Positions 22,000 through 34,321 are shown, counted from the first letter of the stretch. The stretch is DNA of 64,000 nt from Anthoceros angustus (GCA_010909165.1 MU008161.1:248001-312000), one strand, 5' to 3'. Made by a program: numbers and translations. Notes: generated by a model from the letters alone, not told the origin.

Positions 22000-23470
22000 A
22001 CCAACATTGCCGTTCTCGCAGCCAGCCAGCCAGCCAGCACTCTCCTCTCTCAGTTAAAAGTGGCTGGATCACAGCACACAGCCTGCGGAGTCACGGGTGT
22101 AAACCTTGGGATAGGCACTGACGTCAAGTCCCGGACAGGAGGTGCCGAAACGGAGACAAGGGCCCTTTACCCTGCCTATTCTGCCCTGTGATTGGAGGAA
22201 CGTGCATCCTCTGACACTTGCCGCTGGACAAAGGTATGCTTCCCTGAATGTGATTTGAAGGCATGCCGTGCCGGGCACCCCGGTGGGTCCCCGGAGGCTG
22301 AAGCATTCAAGGCAACAGAGCAGCGGGGACGGATGATGGGGGCAGGGCTCCTGGAACGGATTGCGCCTGAGGTAACGGCGTGCCTGACGGGCTGTGATGA
22401 GGCTTCAGGCACCTGTAAGCGCTTGTGAAAGTTGTGATCATCAAGTGTGGGCAGAAAGCACTAGGTATGGCCCCTTCCTTTCCAGGACCGATGTCAGCCT
22501 CTTTCCTCCTTCCCTCCTCTTCAGCCTTGCTTCACTTCACCCTCCCGTTCAGGTGGCACATACGAGCTGTCTGTCATTCACCTCCAGGTTCTTGTTGGCT
22601 GTTGCCTTGAAGAGAGTAGATTCGGTGTACTGGGCGAGGGACGCAGCAGGCAGCAGGCAGGCAGGCCTTGGCACTGTGCCGTCAGGGGCTCACGAGCTCT
22701 AATAGTATCTTCGTCAGTGGCACTGGCTGCTGCAGCCTGCAGGCGAGTAAATAAGAGCTTGCGAGTCACATGTGCTGTTCCTCACCCTCAGAGCAAGAGC
22801 CTGATGAGCTGCACCCGGGCCCTGGTGAGATTCCTGATGGCAACCTCATTGCCGCAGTCAGAAGCAGCAGTGGAGGTCCTCCCCTCGCGGTCCCGGCCTA
22901 CAGTGATGAGATCATAAAGCAAGCTGGTGGGCGACTTCATAGCCCTGCTCGGCCCCACGGCTTTTCTGACTTTTGTGGTTGTTGCAGATTTTGGAGGGAC
23001 AGCCAGGTGCAAGCACACAGGTGCACTAGCACACATGTGGCAACATTCGCTCCTCTCTCCCTGCCGGCAGTGAGAGAGAGAGCATCTCTGCATTGCGGAT
23101 TCTGATCCAATTCGGGTCACCGTGACGAACTAGGTGATGAGCAAAGTCGAATCGCTTCTCCAATCTGCACAACTCTCATGCCAGGCCATCCAGTGGAGAG
23201 GACAAATGCGATCCATGAGCCAAACCTAGCTGTGAACTTCGTTTGCTTTCCAATCAATCAAGCCTGTGGAAAACGACCACAGGCCCCCTCCCGTTTCTTG
23301 TGAAGCAGGATTAGAAATTGCCAGCATACTGCACCACACTCGGCGATCTGGCTTTCAGTGAAAAAGTAGTTGCCCCGGTACTCAAATGGCCGTGATGAGA
23401 CTGGAAAAGGAGGAAAAAGCACGCTTGCTACAGTCATTCTCTCCCAGCTAGGCCCTATCGTCAGCAAACT
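22000..23470. other. No certain gene
   Basis: Short frames only. A reverse-strand stretch near 22800-22950 (TSLLYDLITVGRDREGRTS) could be an exon of the same unknown gene as its neighbours, but no splice chain can be defended. Confidence 0.25.
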
Positions 23471-23473
23471 TAC

Positions 23474-23588
23474 CTTTTGCCTGAATGTTTCTTTTACAAA
23501 GACAACGACATCACATCGGCGTGATTCCTTGTCGAGGAAGATGGAATACAATTCGGGGTTACTGTTGACATCACCTGCGAGAGCAATC
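23474..23588 (-). other. Candidate exon, unknown protein
   Basis: Reads ELYSIFLDKESRRCDVVVFV on the reverse strand and ends at a strong donor (AAAAG|GTAAGT). It directly follows the MnmE-like fragment and may be its decayed continuation or an exon of another gene. Not recognised. Confidence 0.3.
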
Positions 23589-23930
23589 TGATGAGCTCGT
23601 CCTTGTCAGTCCCTCCATCAGCAGCAGTGATCAATACATGAGCGCTCTTTCCTTGTCACTTGCAGTCCTCCCACAGCAGTTGCTATATCTACAACGTCCC
23701 TCGTGGTAACAGGTGCGTCTGACACAATTGCTTCCGCAGTGCGTGCAGCACTGAGGAGATCTATAAGCTGAAATGAGTTGGTATTCTGCTCGAGCACTGC
23801 ATTCCATGCGCTGACCTGTCTGCCTTGTGTTCTTACGTTAACGGGATAGGAATCGGTGCCAAGGTTGCTCCTCCCAACCACCACAGTGATGCAGCAATCT
23901 TTGCTGTGCTGATCACTTGTGGACAAGTGG
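23584..23930 (-). pseudogene. Decayed MnmE-like GTPase paralogue
   Basis: The reverse strand reads VVVGRSNLG where mnmE at 26301-26360 reads [13 protein letters not shown], then WNAVLEQ, then AEAIVSDAPVTTRDVVD where mnmE reads [17 protein letters not shown], then AVGGLQVT, and in another frame VLITAADGGTDKDE where mnmE reads [15 protein letters not shown]. The P-loop lysine-serine is lost and the DTAG box is missing, so GTP binding should be abolished. It lies about 1.2 kb beyond the mnmE stop on the same strand, as an old tandem duplicate would. Confidence 0.6.
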
Positions 23931-25106
23931 AGAATGCCCTCTTTGCAAGGTTACTATTGACATACAACTCTGGAAATTGAAGGAACTATCCTCTCTTCAG
24001 AAGATGTGGTTCTTCCGCACCAGTCCTCGACTGTGGTGTTGAGTTCATGCGGTCAAGGCACCTCCTGTTTAGAAGTTTCACCTGGGACGACTTCTCTTGC
24101 CATCAACCGGGCATTGGTACAAGCAAGCAAGCACAGGACACAAACACAAAACGAGCAACGAAGAAAATATACCATACCTTCCACAAGGCTGGCAGATCCA
24201 GATATTATGAGAGTACGAGGACTTGCACTCTCCATGGTTGTCATGGTTTGTTCTTGGGATCTGAGAAATCTTGATCCTCGGAGACAGTTCCTCATATCAT
24301 GCATAAACATGGATACACGGGTCCCGGACACGATCTTATCCTAGTTCCTGTAACCCTAGCGTGTGACCTTGCACAGCAGCTGATTGTTCCCCCTTCTTCT
24401 TGTCGTTAGTGGGAATATGTCTTGCTCTCGCGTCCTAGCCATGCTCTGTACTTCGTGAATTGTTTACTCTACGAGGGGAATCTAGTTGATCTCCAAGTTC
24501 TGGGCTCCCTCTCATCAAGCAAGCTTCTGAGATGAGGCTTCGCCGTCATGGACCTGCGCCTGGCTTACAGTCTGGTATGACTCCAACCTCCTCGGGAGTA
24601 TCAAGCTACAGAGCTCCATGACCAGTTCCCAGGCTTACATAGCCCAACCCAATACTTGTGATACCGGGGCAAGCCATTACTTGAATTTTGGCCGGACCTG
24701 GCCGTTCGGGCAAAGGGGATCAATATTGGGTTTGTGGGATGAATGATTCGACAAGCACTAATAGCGACATACTTAAGGGACAACGAAAAGTTGAGTGGTC
24801 AGGAATCTCTGTTGCACTGGCTTGGAAGGTAGTTAGGTCTACAGACGAAGTGGGCTCATCAGTTTCAACTGAAAATGTGCAACAAATCACGATCAGGCAG
24901 CAGACTCCAAACATGAAAGACGACAGGTTGCACAGCATTCTTTTGCGTTTGGTTTCAAGATCGGTGATCGATTTCAACGACCTAGCAGACGCTTGATTTA
25001 CGTCTTTACACCACAGATATTACATGCTCGTAAATCCTTGCAGAGAGCAGAGGAAGATGTGCTGCATTTACCGGGCAAAATTGCACGAACACCTGATTCG
25101 GGTCCT
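23931..25106. other. Region between MnmE paralogue and mnmE; no gene secured
   Basis: Short frames on both strands without known motifs. The part next to 25107 should include the mnmE 3' UTR. No clear poly(A) signal can be singled out. Confidence 0.3.
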
Positions 25107-28100
25107 CTACTTTCCAATGCAAAACCTGCTGAAAATATTTGACAGAACCTCTTCCGAGACATCATCACCACTGATTTGACCCAATGCAAGGGCAGCTTCT
25201 TTCAAATCAATGGTCCAGAAGTCTATAGGTAGTTCTTGCTGAACCGAATCCTTCAGTCTCTGCAGGGCTTCACTTGCCCTGAGTAGTTGCTCGGCCTGCC
25301 TCTGGAGAGAAAATGAGACTGATGAGTTGAGCTCAAGAACTGGCCTGACAATGCCTTGCATAAGACAAACCAACCAAGTTTCGAGCTTTATAAATGGTAT
25401 TTACCTGATTGACAGCCCACTGAACCCCTTCTGAACTAACTTCCCCCACCTCCACCATCTGCAAGAGAGCCTGTTCCAAACTATCTAGTCCAACCCGCTG
25501 AGGAGCACACGTGAACACAACTCTCTGGAACCTTGTGGAAACCTCATCAGGCAGCTCTACTGAAGTCGGTGGTCTCTTGTCAACTTTGTTTACTACCAAA
25601 ATGGCTGGAGCGCGCGTATTTTGAGCTGAGAGCTGATTTCAAATGATTCAAAACCAACAATTAAGAACCAAGAACATATGCGAGACAGAAGGCATTGCCA
25701 GCATGATGCATGGTAAGAACGATAACCTCTTCATCTTGGCGTGGCTCTGTGGCCAGGGTCATAGGACCAGTCAATGCTTTTGCAAGGTTTGTGGCCCTTG
25801 CCGTTTGATGCCTATGCCTCCCCCATATATGTTCGAAAATGACTCCATCCTCATCAGTCCATCCATCAGAAGCACTGATCACCATGAGCACCACGTCGGC
25901 TCCTTTAGCAGCTGCCTCTGATCTTTGCACCCCTACAAAACTCCACACCTCTGGTCAAGTGATTGATTCTTAAAATGATGCCATCAAATGCCTGCACTTG
26001 AACAGGTCCAAGGTCTTCACCGAGATTTTCAACAAAATCAGTGGTTTCTCGTATGCCTGCCGTGTCCAGGAGGGTCACTGACAGTCCTCCGACAACAATT
26101 CCGGCTTCTACGACATCCCTCGTGGTACCAGGTATGTCTGTCACAATTGCTCTTTCAGTCTGCACATAACGAAGATCGATCAGCTGAAAATACATCCCTC
26201 CTACACTGACAGAGGTCCTTCACAAGAAAAGAGAATAGCTTAACACAAGCTTAAACTCATATTTTCTACATTGTCATTCTAAATGGAAACTCTCACCTAC
26301 TTGGCTCCAAACATTAAGAAGACTTGATTTCCCAACATTTGGTCTGCCGACAATTGCAACCTGTCAAAACCACCAACAACCATAACCTTTTGCAAAGTTC
26401 AAAACATTGACTAATTCAAGCAAGATTGTTTGGCAGCATACGACTGGAGGCAGCACCCATACTTGCATGCCTGACTGGAGCAGACGGCCTCGCTGGGCAG
26501 TAGCTAAAGCTCTCTGCAGACTTTGCTCCATACATTTTATTCTTTCAGTCAACACATTTGTGTCCAGAACTGGCATTTCATCATCAAAATCCAGGCGAGC
26601 CTCCATCTCGACAAGTAGATCGATGCATTCCTTTCGCAAAGATTGAACTAATAACGATAAGCCCCCCTGAAACAGAAGGGAAGAGCTATTTGAGGGGCCT
26701 ATCTGCAGATCACGGTCACATTCTTGTCATGTACAATCTCAAACATACTTTGGCTAACCTGAATACCAGCCAAGGCTGTATCTGCAGCAAGAGATGTTTT
26801 GGCAGCAATCACTTGGGCAACACTCTCAGCCTGTGACAAATCCAATCGCCCATTCAGAAAGGCACGGAGTGTAAACTCTCCTGCAAGCACAAGAATGACA
26901 ATGTGTGTGAATGACGCATTTGTGATGCTCTGCCTGCTAGCAAGTCACCCATTTCAATTTGCTCTCATCAAGGCAAGTTGTAAGTCTGGACCAGGTTGTG
27001 CAAGTCTTGCTCCAGCCTCCAAACAAATTTGGAGAACGCGACGTGCACATACGTCCCCGCCATGACATTGCAACTCGACGACATCTTCCCTAGTGTAGGA
27101 TCTAGGGGCCAACATGGGGACCACAAGAACCTGCAAATGCGTTGAGCAGCCCAGTGCTGATCAGGAATAGCAAAAGTGTATCCACTATGACACACCAAGA
27201 AGGGCTAGTAATCAACACAATACCTCATCTACCACTGCTCCTGTTGCGTCCACTAGTGTTCCATATTCTACCCGGTGGCTTGTGGGCTTCCACCTTAAGT
27301 TCCCAAGTTGTCTATGCCCAGCTGGACGAAATATTTGGGAGCTGATTTCAAATGATTCAAAACCAACAATTAAGAACCAAGAACATATGCGAGACAGAAG
27401 GCATTGCCAGCATGATGCATGGTAAGAACGATAACCTCTTCATCTTGGCGTGGCTCTGTGGCCAGGGTCATAGGACCAGTCAATGCTTTTGCAAGGTTTG
27501 TGGCCCTTGCCGTTTGATGCCTATGCCTCCCCATATATGTTAAATGACTCCATCCTCATCAGTCCATCCATCAGAAGCACTGATCACCATGAGCACCACG
27601 TCGGCTCCTTTAGCAGCTGCCTCTGATCTTTGCACCTACAAAACTCCACACCTCTGGTCAAGTGATTGATTCTTAAAATGATGCCATCAAATGCCTGCAC
27701 TTGAACAGGTCCAAGGTCTTCACCGAGATTTTCAACAAAATCAGTGGTTTCTCGTATGCCTGCCGTGTCCAGGAGGGTCACTGACAGTCCTCCGACAACA
27801 ATTCCGGCTTCTCGACATCCCTCGTGGTACCAGGTATGTCTGTCACAATTGCTCTTTCAGTCTGCACATAACGAAGATCGATCAGCTGAAAATACATCCC
27901 TCCTACACTGACAGAGGTCCTTCACAAGAAAGTGATAATCGCAGCAATAGTTCCATCATCAGTTGCTTTTGTATAGTTAGACTTCCTTGGAGAAGCGGAA
28001 CTCGAAATGTCCGAAGTAATTGCTGTGCTCTGAGCTATCAAATTGGCACAAAGGAGAGTTAAAATCAAGAAAAGGGTCTCGCAACAGGGACACAACAAAT

Positions 28101-31100
28101 GATCATAAACGAGAGCAGATTCATACTGGTCAAGGCTGCAACCTCCGTGGACACCTGTCTCCTCCGTCTGACGGGACTCTCCCAGGATCGCCATTGCAGC
28201 GCCTACAATATCTGTGACAGTTGACGACAAGCAAGAGCAGGTCACAGATTTGAACTCTTTAGCGGAATGTGAAACCCATCAGTGCCGCACCAGCAACCAC
28301 GTCTCAGGAGGATTACCGAGGATCTGATTTCTAGCTGGCAAAAACAGGGGTTCGAGGCAAAGGCGAATCCCAATGCTGTAACTCAGGGGTTCGAGGCCAT
28401 CGCCCGTATGAATGTGCCCAACAGAGGCCCCAGGTAAGGGACCAACACTTCATATTCAACGAAACACGTCTTACAGCCGTTGAGTTACATCCAGAGACCT
28501 AATGTAGGTGCTTGGTATATTTCATTTCTTTGAACGCTGTTGCCTGGGAGCCTGACGTACTGCAGCAGCTCAGTGTATCCATGACACATTTTGGTGAGAG
28601 TCAGCACAGCTATTAGAATTCACACATAACCAGTGCGTTCATTATTCTCAAAATGTGTTTGCACTCTTTGAAGACTCGATGCCTCATCAGAAGGTTCACA
28701 GAACCTGAGCCTATGCCAGCTAGTTTGGATCTCAATGCCCCAATTGGACACCCATATGCGGTATAGGTAACTAGCATACTGCGCATATAGCTAATAAATA
28801 AGGGAGTTGAACTATGCTTCGTGTCAAAGAAGCACAGATGTATGCACAGGTTAGCAACAAGACTTTCTTACATCCCCTCGAGCAATACTTTGTTGGAGTA
28901 AGAAGGCTGGTTTCGAGATGTTGCCATCACCTGTGGTCCATCCTTAGCAGCTGGACAAAGCCTCTCCTCATGGCAGAGAAAACGGGTGTCATGGACTGGG
29001 CACATTCTGGGCACTCTCAGTGGGTCAGTTTGATCACGACGTTATGCTTGGATGCCCCTGATCTCCCCATAATCAAGTATGCGTGTGTGGGTGACCCCTC
29101 CAACTGTGAATCCTTTGATGAGGGACTCTCAGGCAGCTACTCTTCTTGTAAGTCTAAGGAAATAGTGCAACAGCTTTTTGCCTTGATCTCAATGTCTTCT
29201 GCTCCTTCTGCCCTTGGTTAGGATCTCCTGCGCTTTTGGCCTAGACTTTCAGCTGCAGCCTTAGCATATCTTTGACATCCTGCGTTGGGGGCAAGGAGAA
29301 CGACTCAATAGATTTACAAAATCTACTATCAACTGTTGTGAAGCTGGCGAGATCACATCATCCTACAAAGTTCGATCAATGGAACACATAGACAACAAGG
29401 ATGGCTCTTGGCATTGTCGGACTAGAGCCATCATTGTAGTCTACGCTCCATCGATTGGGCTAACTCTGAAACAGATTGTGCCACTCGCTCCTTAGATTCC
29501 TCTACCTCAACTGTCCATATCCTGCAACGAAGATCGATCAGCTGAAAATACATCCCCTCCTACACTGACAGAGGTCCTTCACAAGAAAGAGAATAGCTTA
29601 ACACAAGCTTAAACTCATATTTTCTACATTGTCATTCTAAATGGAAACTCTCACCTACTTGGCTCCAAACATTAAGAAGACTTGATTTCCCAACATTTTG
29701 GTCTGCCGACAATTGCAACCTGTCAAAACCACCAACAACCATAACCTTTTGCAAAGTTCAAAACATTGACTAATTCAAGCAAGAGCAGGTCACAGATTTG
29801 AACTTTAGCGGAATGTGAAACCCATCAGTGCCGCACCAGCAACCACGTCTCAGGAGGATTACCGAGGATCTGATTTCTAGCTGGCAAAAACAGGGGTTCG
29901 AGGCAAAGGCGAATCCCAATGCTGTAACTCAGGGGTTCGAGGCCATCGCCCGTATGAATGTGCCCAACAGAGGCCCCAGGTAAGGGACCAACACTTCATA
30001 TTCAACGAAACACGTCTTACAGCCGTTGAGTTACATCCAGAGACCTAATGTAGGTGCTTGGTATATTTCATTTCTTTGAACGCTGTTGCCTGGGAGCCTG
30101 ACGTACTGCAGCAGCTCAGTGTATCCATGACACATTTTGGTGAGAGTCAGCACAGCTATTAGAATTCACACATAACCAGTGCGTTCATTATTCTCAAAAT
30201 GTGTTTGCACTCTTTGAAGACTCGATGCCTCATCAGAAGGTTCACAGAACCTGAGCCTATGCCAGCTAGTTTGGATCTCAATGCCCCAATTGGACACCCA
30301 TATGCGGTATAGGTAACTAGCATACTGCGCATATAGCTAATAAATAAGGGAGTTGAACTATGCTTCGTGTCAAAGAAGCACAGATGTATGCACAGGTTAG
30401 CAACAAGACTTTCTTACATCCCCTCGAGCAATACTTTGTTGGAGTAAGAAGGCTGGTTTCGAGATGTTGCCATCACCTGTGGTCCATCCTTAGCAGCTGG
30501 ACAAAGCCTCTCCTCATGGCAGAGAAAACGGGTGTCATGGACTGGGCACATTCTGGGCACTCTCAGTGGGTCAGTTTGATCACGACGTTATGCTTGGATG
30601 CCCCTGATCTCCCCATAATCAAGTATGCGTGTGTGGGTGACCCCTCCAACTGTGAATCCTTTGATGAGGGACTCTCAGGCAGCTACTCTTCTTGTAAGTC
30701 TAAGGAAATAGTGCAACAGCTTTTTGCCTTGATCTCAATGTCTTCTGCTCCTTCTGCCCTTGGTTAGGATCTCCTGCGCTTTTGGCCTAGACTTTCAGCT
30801 GCAGCCTTAGCATATCTTTGACATCCTGCGTTGGGGGCAAGGAGAACGACTCAATAGATTTACAAAATCTACTATCAACTGTTGTGAAGCTGGCGAGATC
30901 ACATCATCCTACAAAGTTCGATCAATGGAACACATAGACAACAAGGATGGCTCTTGGCATTGTCGGACTAGAGCCATCATTGTAGTCTACGCTCCATCGA
31001 TTGGGCTAACTCTGAAACAGAAGGGAAGAGCTATTTGAGGGGCCTATCTGCAGATCACGGTCACATTCTTGTCATGTACAATCTCAAACATACTTTGGCT

Positions 31101-31858
31101 AACCTGAATACCAGCCAAGGCTGTATCTGCAGCAAGAGATGTTTTGGCAGCAATCACTTGGGCAACACTCTCAGCCTGTGACAAATCCAATCGCCCATTC
31201 AGAAAGGCACGGAGTGTAAACTCTCCTGCAAGCACAAGAATGACAATGTGTGTGAATGACGCATTTGTGATGCTCTGCCTGCTAGCAAGTCACCCATTTC
31301 AATTTGCTCTCATCAAGGCAAGTTGTAAGTCTGGACCAGGTTGTGCAAGTCTTGCTCCAGCCTCCAAACAAATTTGGAGAACGCGACGTGCACATACGTC
31401 CCCGCCATGACATTGCAACTCGACGACATCTTCCCTAGTGTAGGATCTAGGGGCCAACATGGGGACCACAAGAACCTGCAAATGCGTTGAGCAGCCCAGT
31501 GCTGATCAGGAATAGCAAAAGTGTATCCACTATGACACACCAAGAAGGGCTAGTAATCAACACAATACCTCATCTACCACTGCTCCTGTTGCGTCCACTA
31601 GTGTTCCATATTCTACCCGGTGGCTTGTGGGCTTCCACCTTAAGTTCCCAAGTTGTCTATGCCCAGCTGGACGAAATATTTGGGAGCTGATTACGACAGC
31701 AGATGGACCTGAAAGCCTGATAATTGCGACCGAACCAGTCTGGCCGCCCATGGAAGTGATAATCGCAGCAATAGTTCCATCATCGGTTGCTTTTGTATAG
31801 TTAGACTTCCTTGGAGAAGCGGAACTCGAAATGTCCGAAGTAATTGCTGTGCTCTGAG
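25107..31858 (-). CDS. mnmE: tRNA uridine-34 modification GTPase MnmE/TrmE, multi-exon, internally duplicated
   Basis: MnmE works with MnmG to modify the wobble uridine of certain tRNAs; in plants the nuclear-encoded enzyme serves organelles. Exons read on the minus strand: 31858-31569 ([13 protein letters not shown]-terminal folate-binding domain), 31475-31337 or its twin 27130-26992 ([19 protein letters not shown]), 31225-31104 or twin 26880-26759 ([18 protein letters not shown]), 26666-26463 (helical domain), 26360-26301 (G1, GRPNVGKSS), 26159-26021 (G2 PGTTRDVV, G3 DTAGIRET), about 25930-25700 ([15 protein letters not shown]), 25625-25405 (G4, NKVDKRP) and 25301-25107, ending FCIGK with the family's catalytic cysteine. 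Most junctions have GT/AG sites; 26992 uses a weak GTCCAG donor. All catalytic boxes are intact, but two exons are doubled and 27331-31020 is inserted shuffled DNA. The first exon and transit peptide are uncertain. Confidence 0.85.
26301..26360 (-). CDS. mnmE: mnmE exon with G1 P-loop
   Basis: 60-bp exon between CAG acceptor and GTAGGT donor. It reads [16 protein letters not shown], the GxxxxGKS nucleotide-binding loop, and joins in frame to the next exon, which begins with [14 protein letters not shown]. Confidence 0.85.
27226..27341 (-). pseudogene. mnmE N-terminal exon, truncated duplicate
   Basis: Reads the 3' half of the N-terminal exon ([20 protein letters not shown] and the splice donor) but is cut at 27339-27347. 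There the DNA switches to a copy of intron sequence from 25628. The switch point is a shared 9-nt word, GAGCTGATT. Confidence 0.8.
27339..27933 (-). repeat. Duplicate of mnmE GTPase exons (copy of 25628-26222)
   Basis: Repeats the exons with [15 protein letters not shown] and [12 protein letters not shown] almost exactly. One base is missing in the second of these (near 27812), so it is frameshifted, and a few bases are lost near 27540. It ends by switching to a copy of sequence from 31753 near 27931. Confidence 0.85.
27934..28250 (-). repeat. Duplicate of the mnmE 5' region (copy of 31755-32067)
   Basis: Carries the upstream part of the N-terminal exon ([19 protein letters not shown]) and sequence 5' of it, but lacks the VAIIRLSGP core. 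Not a usable gene start on its own. Confidence 0.8.
28235..29535. repeat. mnmE-upstream segment, copy 1 of 3
   Basis: About 1.3 kb. Other copies are at 29781-31020 and 32059-33370. Copies 1 and 2 are nearly identical. Copy 3 differs mainly by single-base homopolymer gains or losses. It probably represents the mnmE promoter and 5' flank. The 135-codon forward frame inside it is listed separately. Confidence 0.88.
28814..29221 (+). other. Unrecognised 135-codon frame in the duplicated segment
   Basis: ATG to TAG, starting [18 protein letters not shown]. It matches no family I know. The same frame is present unchanged at 30360-30767 but broken by a 2-nt loss in the third copy (near 32668). Its mixed composition and lack of partners make a real gene doubtful. 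Confidence 0.25.
29526..29784 (-). repeat. Duplicate of mnmE G1 exon region (copy of 26168-26424)
   Basis: Contains a copy of the P-loop exon at about 29659-29719, with one extra T that shifts the frame inside GRPNVGKSS. It joins the flanking copies at shared words AACGAAGATC (left) and CAAGCAAGA (right). Confidence 0.85.
29781..31020. repeat. mnmE-upstream segment, copy 2 of 3
   Basis: Repeats 28235-29475 with virtually no differences, including the 135-codon frame at 30360-30767. It ends at the 9-nt shared word CTGAAACAG, where the copy of 26669-27341 begins. Confidence 0.88.
31014..31690 (-). repeat. mnmE: Duplicate of mnmE exons 2-3 region (copy of 26669-27341)
   Basis: Carries exact copies of the exons reading [18 protein letters not shown] (31104-31225) and [19 protein letters not shown] (31337-31475). 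Here they are contiguous with the complete N-terminal exon at 31569-31858, so this is the properly linked 5' half of the gene. Confidence 0.88.
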
Positions 31859-32058
31859 CTATCAAATTGGCACAAAGGAGAGTTAAAATCAAGAAAAAGG
31901 GTCTCGCAACAGGGACACAACAAATGATCATAAACGAGAGCAGATTCATACTGGTCAAGGCTGCAACCTCCGTGGACACCTGTCTCCTCCGTCTGACGGG
32001 ACTCTCCCAGGATCGCCATTTGCAGCGCCTACAATATCTGTGACAGTTGACGACAAGC

Positions 32059-33370
32059 AAGAGCAGGTCACAGATTTGAACTCTTTAGCGGAATGTGGAA
32101 ACCCATCAGTGCCGCACCAGCAACCACGTCTCAGGAGGATTACCCGAGGATCTGATTTCTAGCTGGCAAAAACAGGGGGTTCGAGGCAAAGGCGAATCCC
32201 AATGCTGTAACTCGGGGGTTCGAGGCCATCGCCCGTATGAATGTGCCCAACAGAGGCCCCCGGGTAAGGGACCAACACTTCATATTCAACGAAACACGTC
32301 TTACAGCCGTTGAGTTACATCCAGAGACCTAATGTAGGTGCTTGGTATATTTCATTTCTTTGAACGCTGTTGCCTGGGAGCCTGACGTACTGCAGCAGCT
32401 CAGTGTATCCATGACACATTTTGGTGAGAGTCAGCACAGCTATTAGAATTCACATAACCAGTGCGTTCATTATTCTCAAAATGTGTTTGCACTCTTTGAA
32501 GACTCGATGCCTCATCAGAAGGTTCACAGAACCTGAGCCTATGCCGGCTAGTTTGGATCTCAATGCCCCAATTGGACACAACCCATATGCGGTATAGGTA
32601 ACTAGCATACTGCGCATATAGCTAATAAATAAGGGAGTTGAACTATGCTTCGTGTCAAAGAAGCACAGATGTGCACAGGTTAGCAACAAGACTTTCTTAC
32701 ATCCCCTCGAGCAATACTTTGTTGGAGTAAGAAGGCTGGTTTCGAGATGTTGCCATCACCTGTGGTCCATCCTTAGCAGCTGGACAAAAGCCTCTCCTCA
32801 TGGCAGAGAAAACGGGTGTCATGGACTGGGCACATTCTGGGCACTCTCAGTGGGTCAGTTTGATCACGACGTTATGCTTGGATGCCCCTGATCTCCCCCA
32901 TAATCAAGTATGCGTGTGTGGGTGACCCCTCCAACTGTGAATCCTTTGATGAGGGACTCTCAGGCAGCTACTCTTCTTGTAAGTCTAAGGAAATAGTGCA
33001 ACAGCTTTTTGCCTTGATCTCAATGTCTTCTGCTCCTTCTGCCCTTGGTTAGGATCTCCTGCGCTTTTGGCCCTAGACTTTCAGCTGCAGCCTTAGCATA
33101 TCTTTGACATCCTGCGTTGGGGGGGCAAAGGAGAACGACTCAATAGATTTACAAAATCTACTATCAACTGTTGTGAAGCTGGCGAGATCACATCATCCTA
33201 CAAAGTTCGATCAATGGAACATAGACAACAAGGATGGCTCTTGGCATTGTCGGACTAGAGCCATCATTGTAGTCTACGCTCCATCGATTGGGCTAACTCT
33301 GAAACAGATTGTGCCACTCGCTCCTTAGATTCCTCTCTACCTCAACTGTCCATATCCTGCAACGAAGATC
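32059..33370. repeat. mnmE-upstream segment, copy 3 of 3
   Basis: Lies directly 5' of the intact N-terminal exon on the minus strand and continues into unique DNA at 33.37 kb, so it is the most likely original location. It shows extra or missing single bases in G, C and A runs relative to copies 1 and 2. Confidence 0.8.
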
Positions 33371-34321
33371 CACCAGCGTTCGGAGCCCGACATTCCCACC
33401 TCACAGTGAACGTTGCTGCCGTTTGGGCGGACGTCCAATTGGCAGAGCGAAAAGAGGTTGCCAGTGGTGCGCCTCATCGAGGTGCCTGCTCAAGTTGGAA
33501 CAAAGCACAGTCTTCCAAGCACAGGGTTCTAAGTCAGGGCAGGTCAGGTTCACCAAGTGGTTCCTGCAGGCGCCGTGATACATGCGCGCTGTTTAACCCC
33601 TAATGGACGGAGGGGTTTTCCCCATTTTCTCCACCGTTAATTGTTGGATAATATGGGAGGCGCTTGTGAATTTTCTTGTTTTTTTGGACTCCATGATAAC
33701 TACGAGCATGTTGGGTCCCGATAGCAACCTACGCTACATCCCTTCCCGATGTCTGGTATTTTTGAATGCAAAGTGATAGCGGGTTGAAGGTTGTGAAATC
33801 TGGGGACGGATTGGGGAATCTTTTGCTGGTTTGCATGCATCCGATGAGATCGTGATGACATAACTTGGGCAGACGAGAAGTCAACTGCCCTCTTCCTTAC
33901 CATGTGCTTACATTGTTCACATATGAAACATAGAAATTCCGGCATTTTGTAGACCGTGCCATCTCTCCTCTCCCCCCAGATGTGTGAGTCGACCATGGTG
34001 GGTTACGTAACCCACCTCAAAAACCAAGCGGTATTCCCGCGCGATGCACTTGCCACTGCCTTCAGCCCGCTATTTTGATCGGCGTGTTCAGGTGTCAGGC
34101 GTTGTTATGTAGTAATTTATGTAGTAGACTGCAGATACTAACTAACCGTATACGTGAAGAGAACATATACGTGAGTTACCCAGATAAGATAAGCGGAGTT
34201 GTGGCCCTTCATCTTGTCTTGGTCCTCCTTCAAAAACACATCCCAATACTCTTGCCTCACACCTTTCGGGACATAATGGGGGTTAGACTTTTTCCCCTGC
34301 AAAAGATAACGTGCCTCCTTT
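33371..34321. other. No gene recognised
   Basis: Unique sequence with only short frames. I see no repeat or RNA gene. Confidence 0.35.

Noticed and set aside
25643-25921. Forward frame over mnmE exons
   Set aside because: Shadow of the reverse-strand exon reading [15 protein letters not shown].
25107-27341. Bacterial contamination carrying mnmE
   Set aside because: The coding sequence is divided into short exons with GT/AG sites and intervening AT-rich introns, so it is a nuclear plant gene of organellar ancestry.
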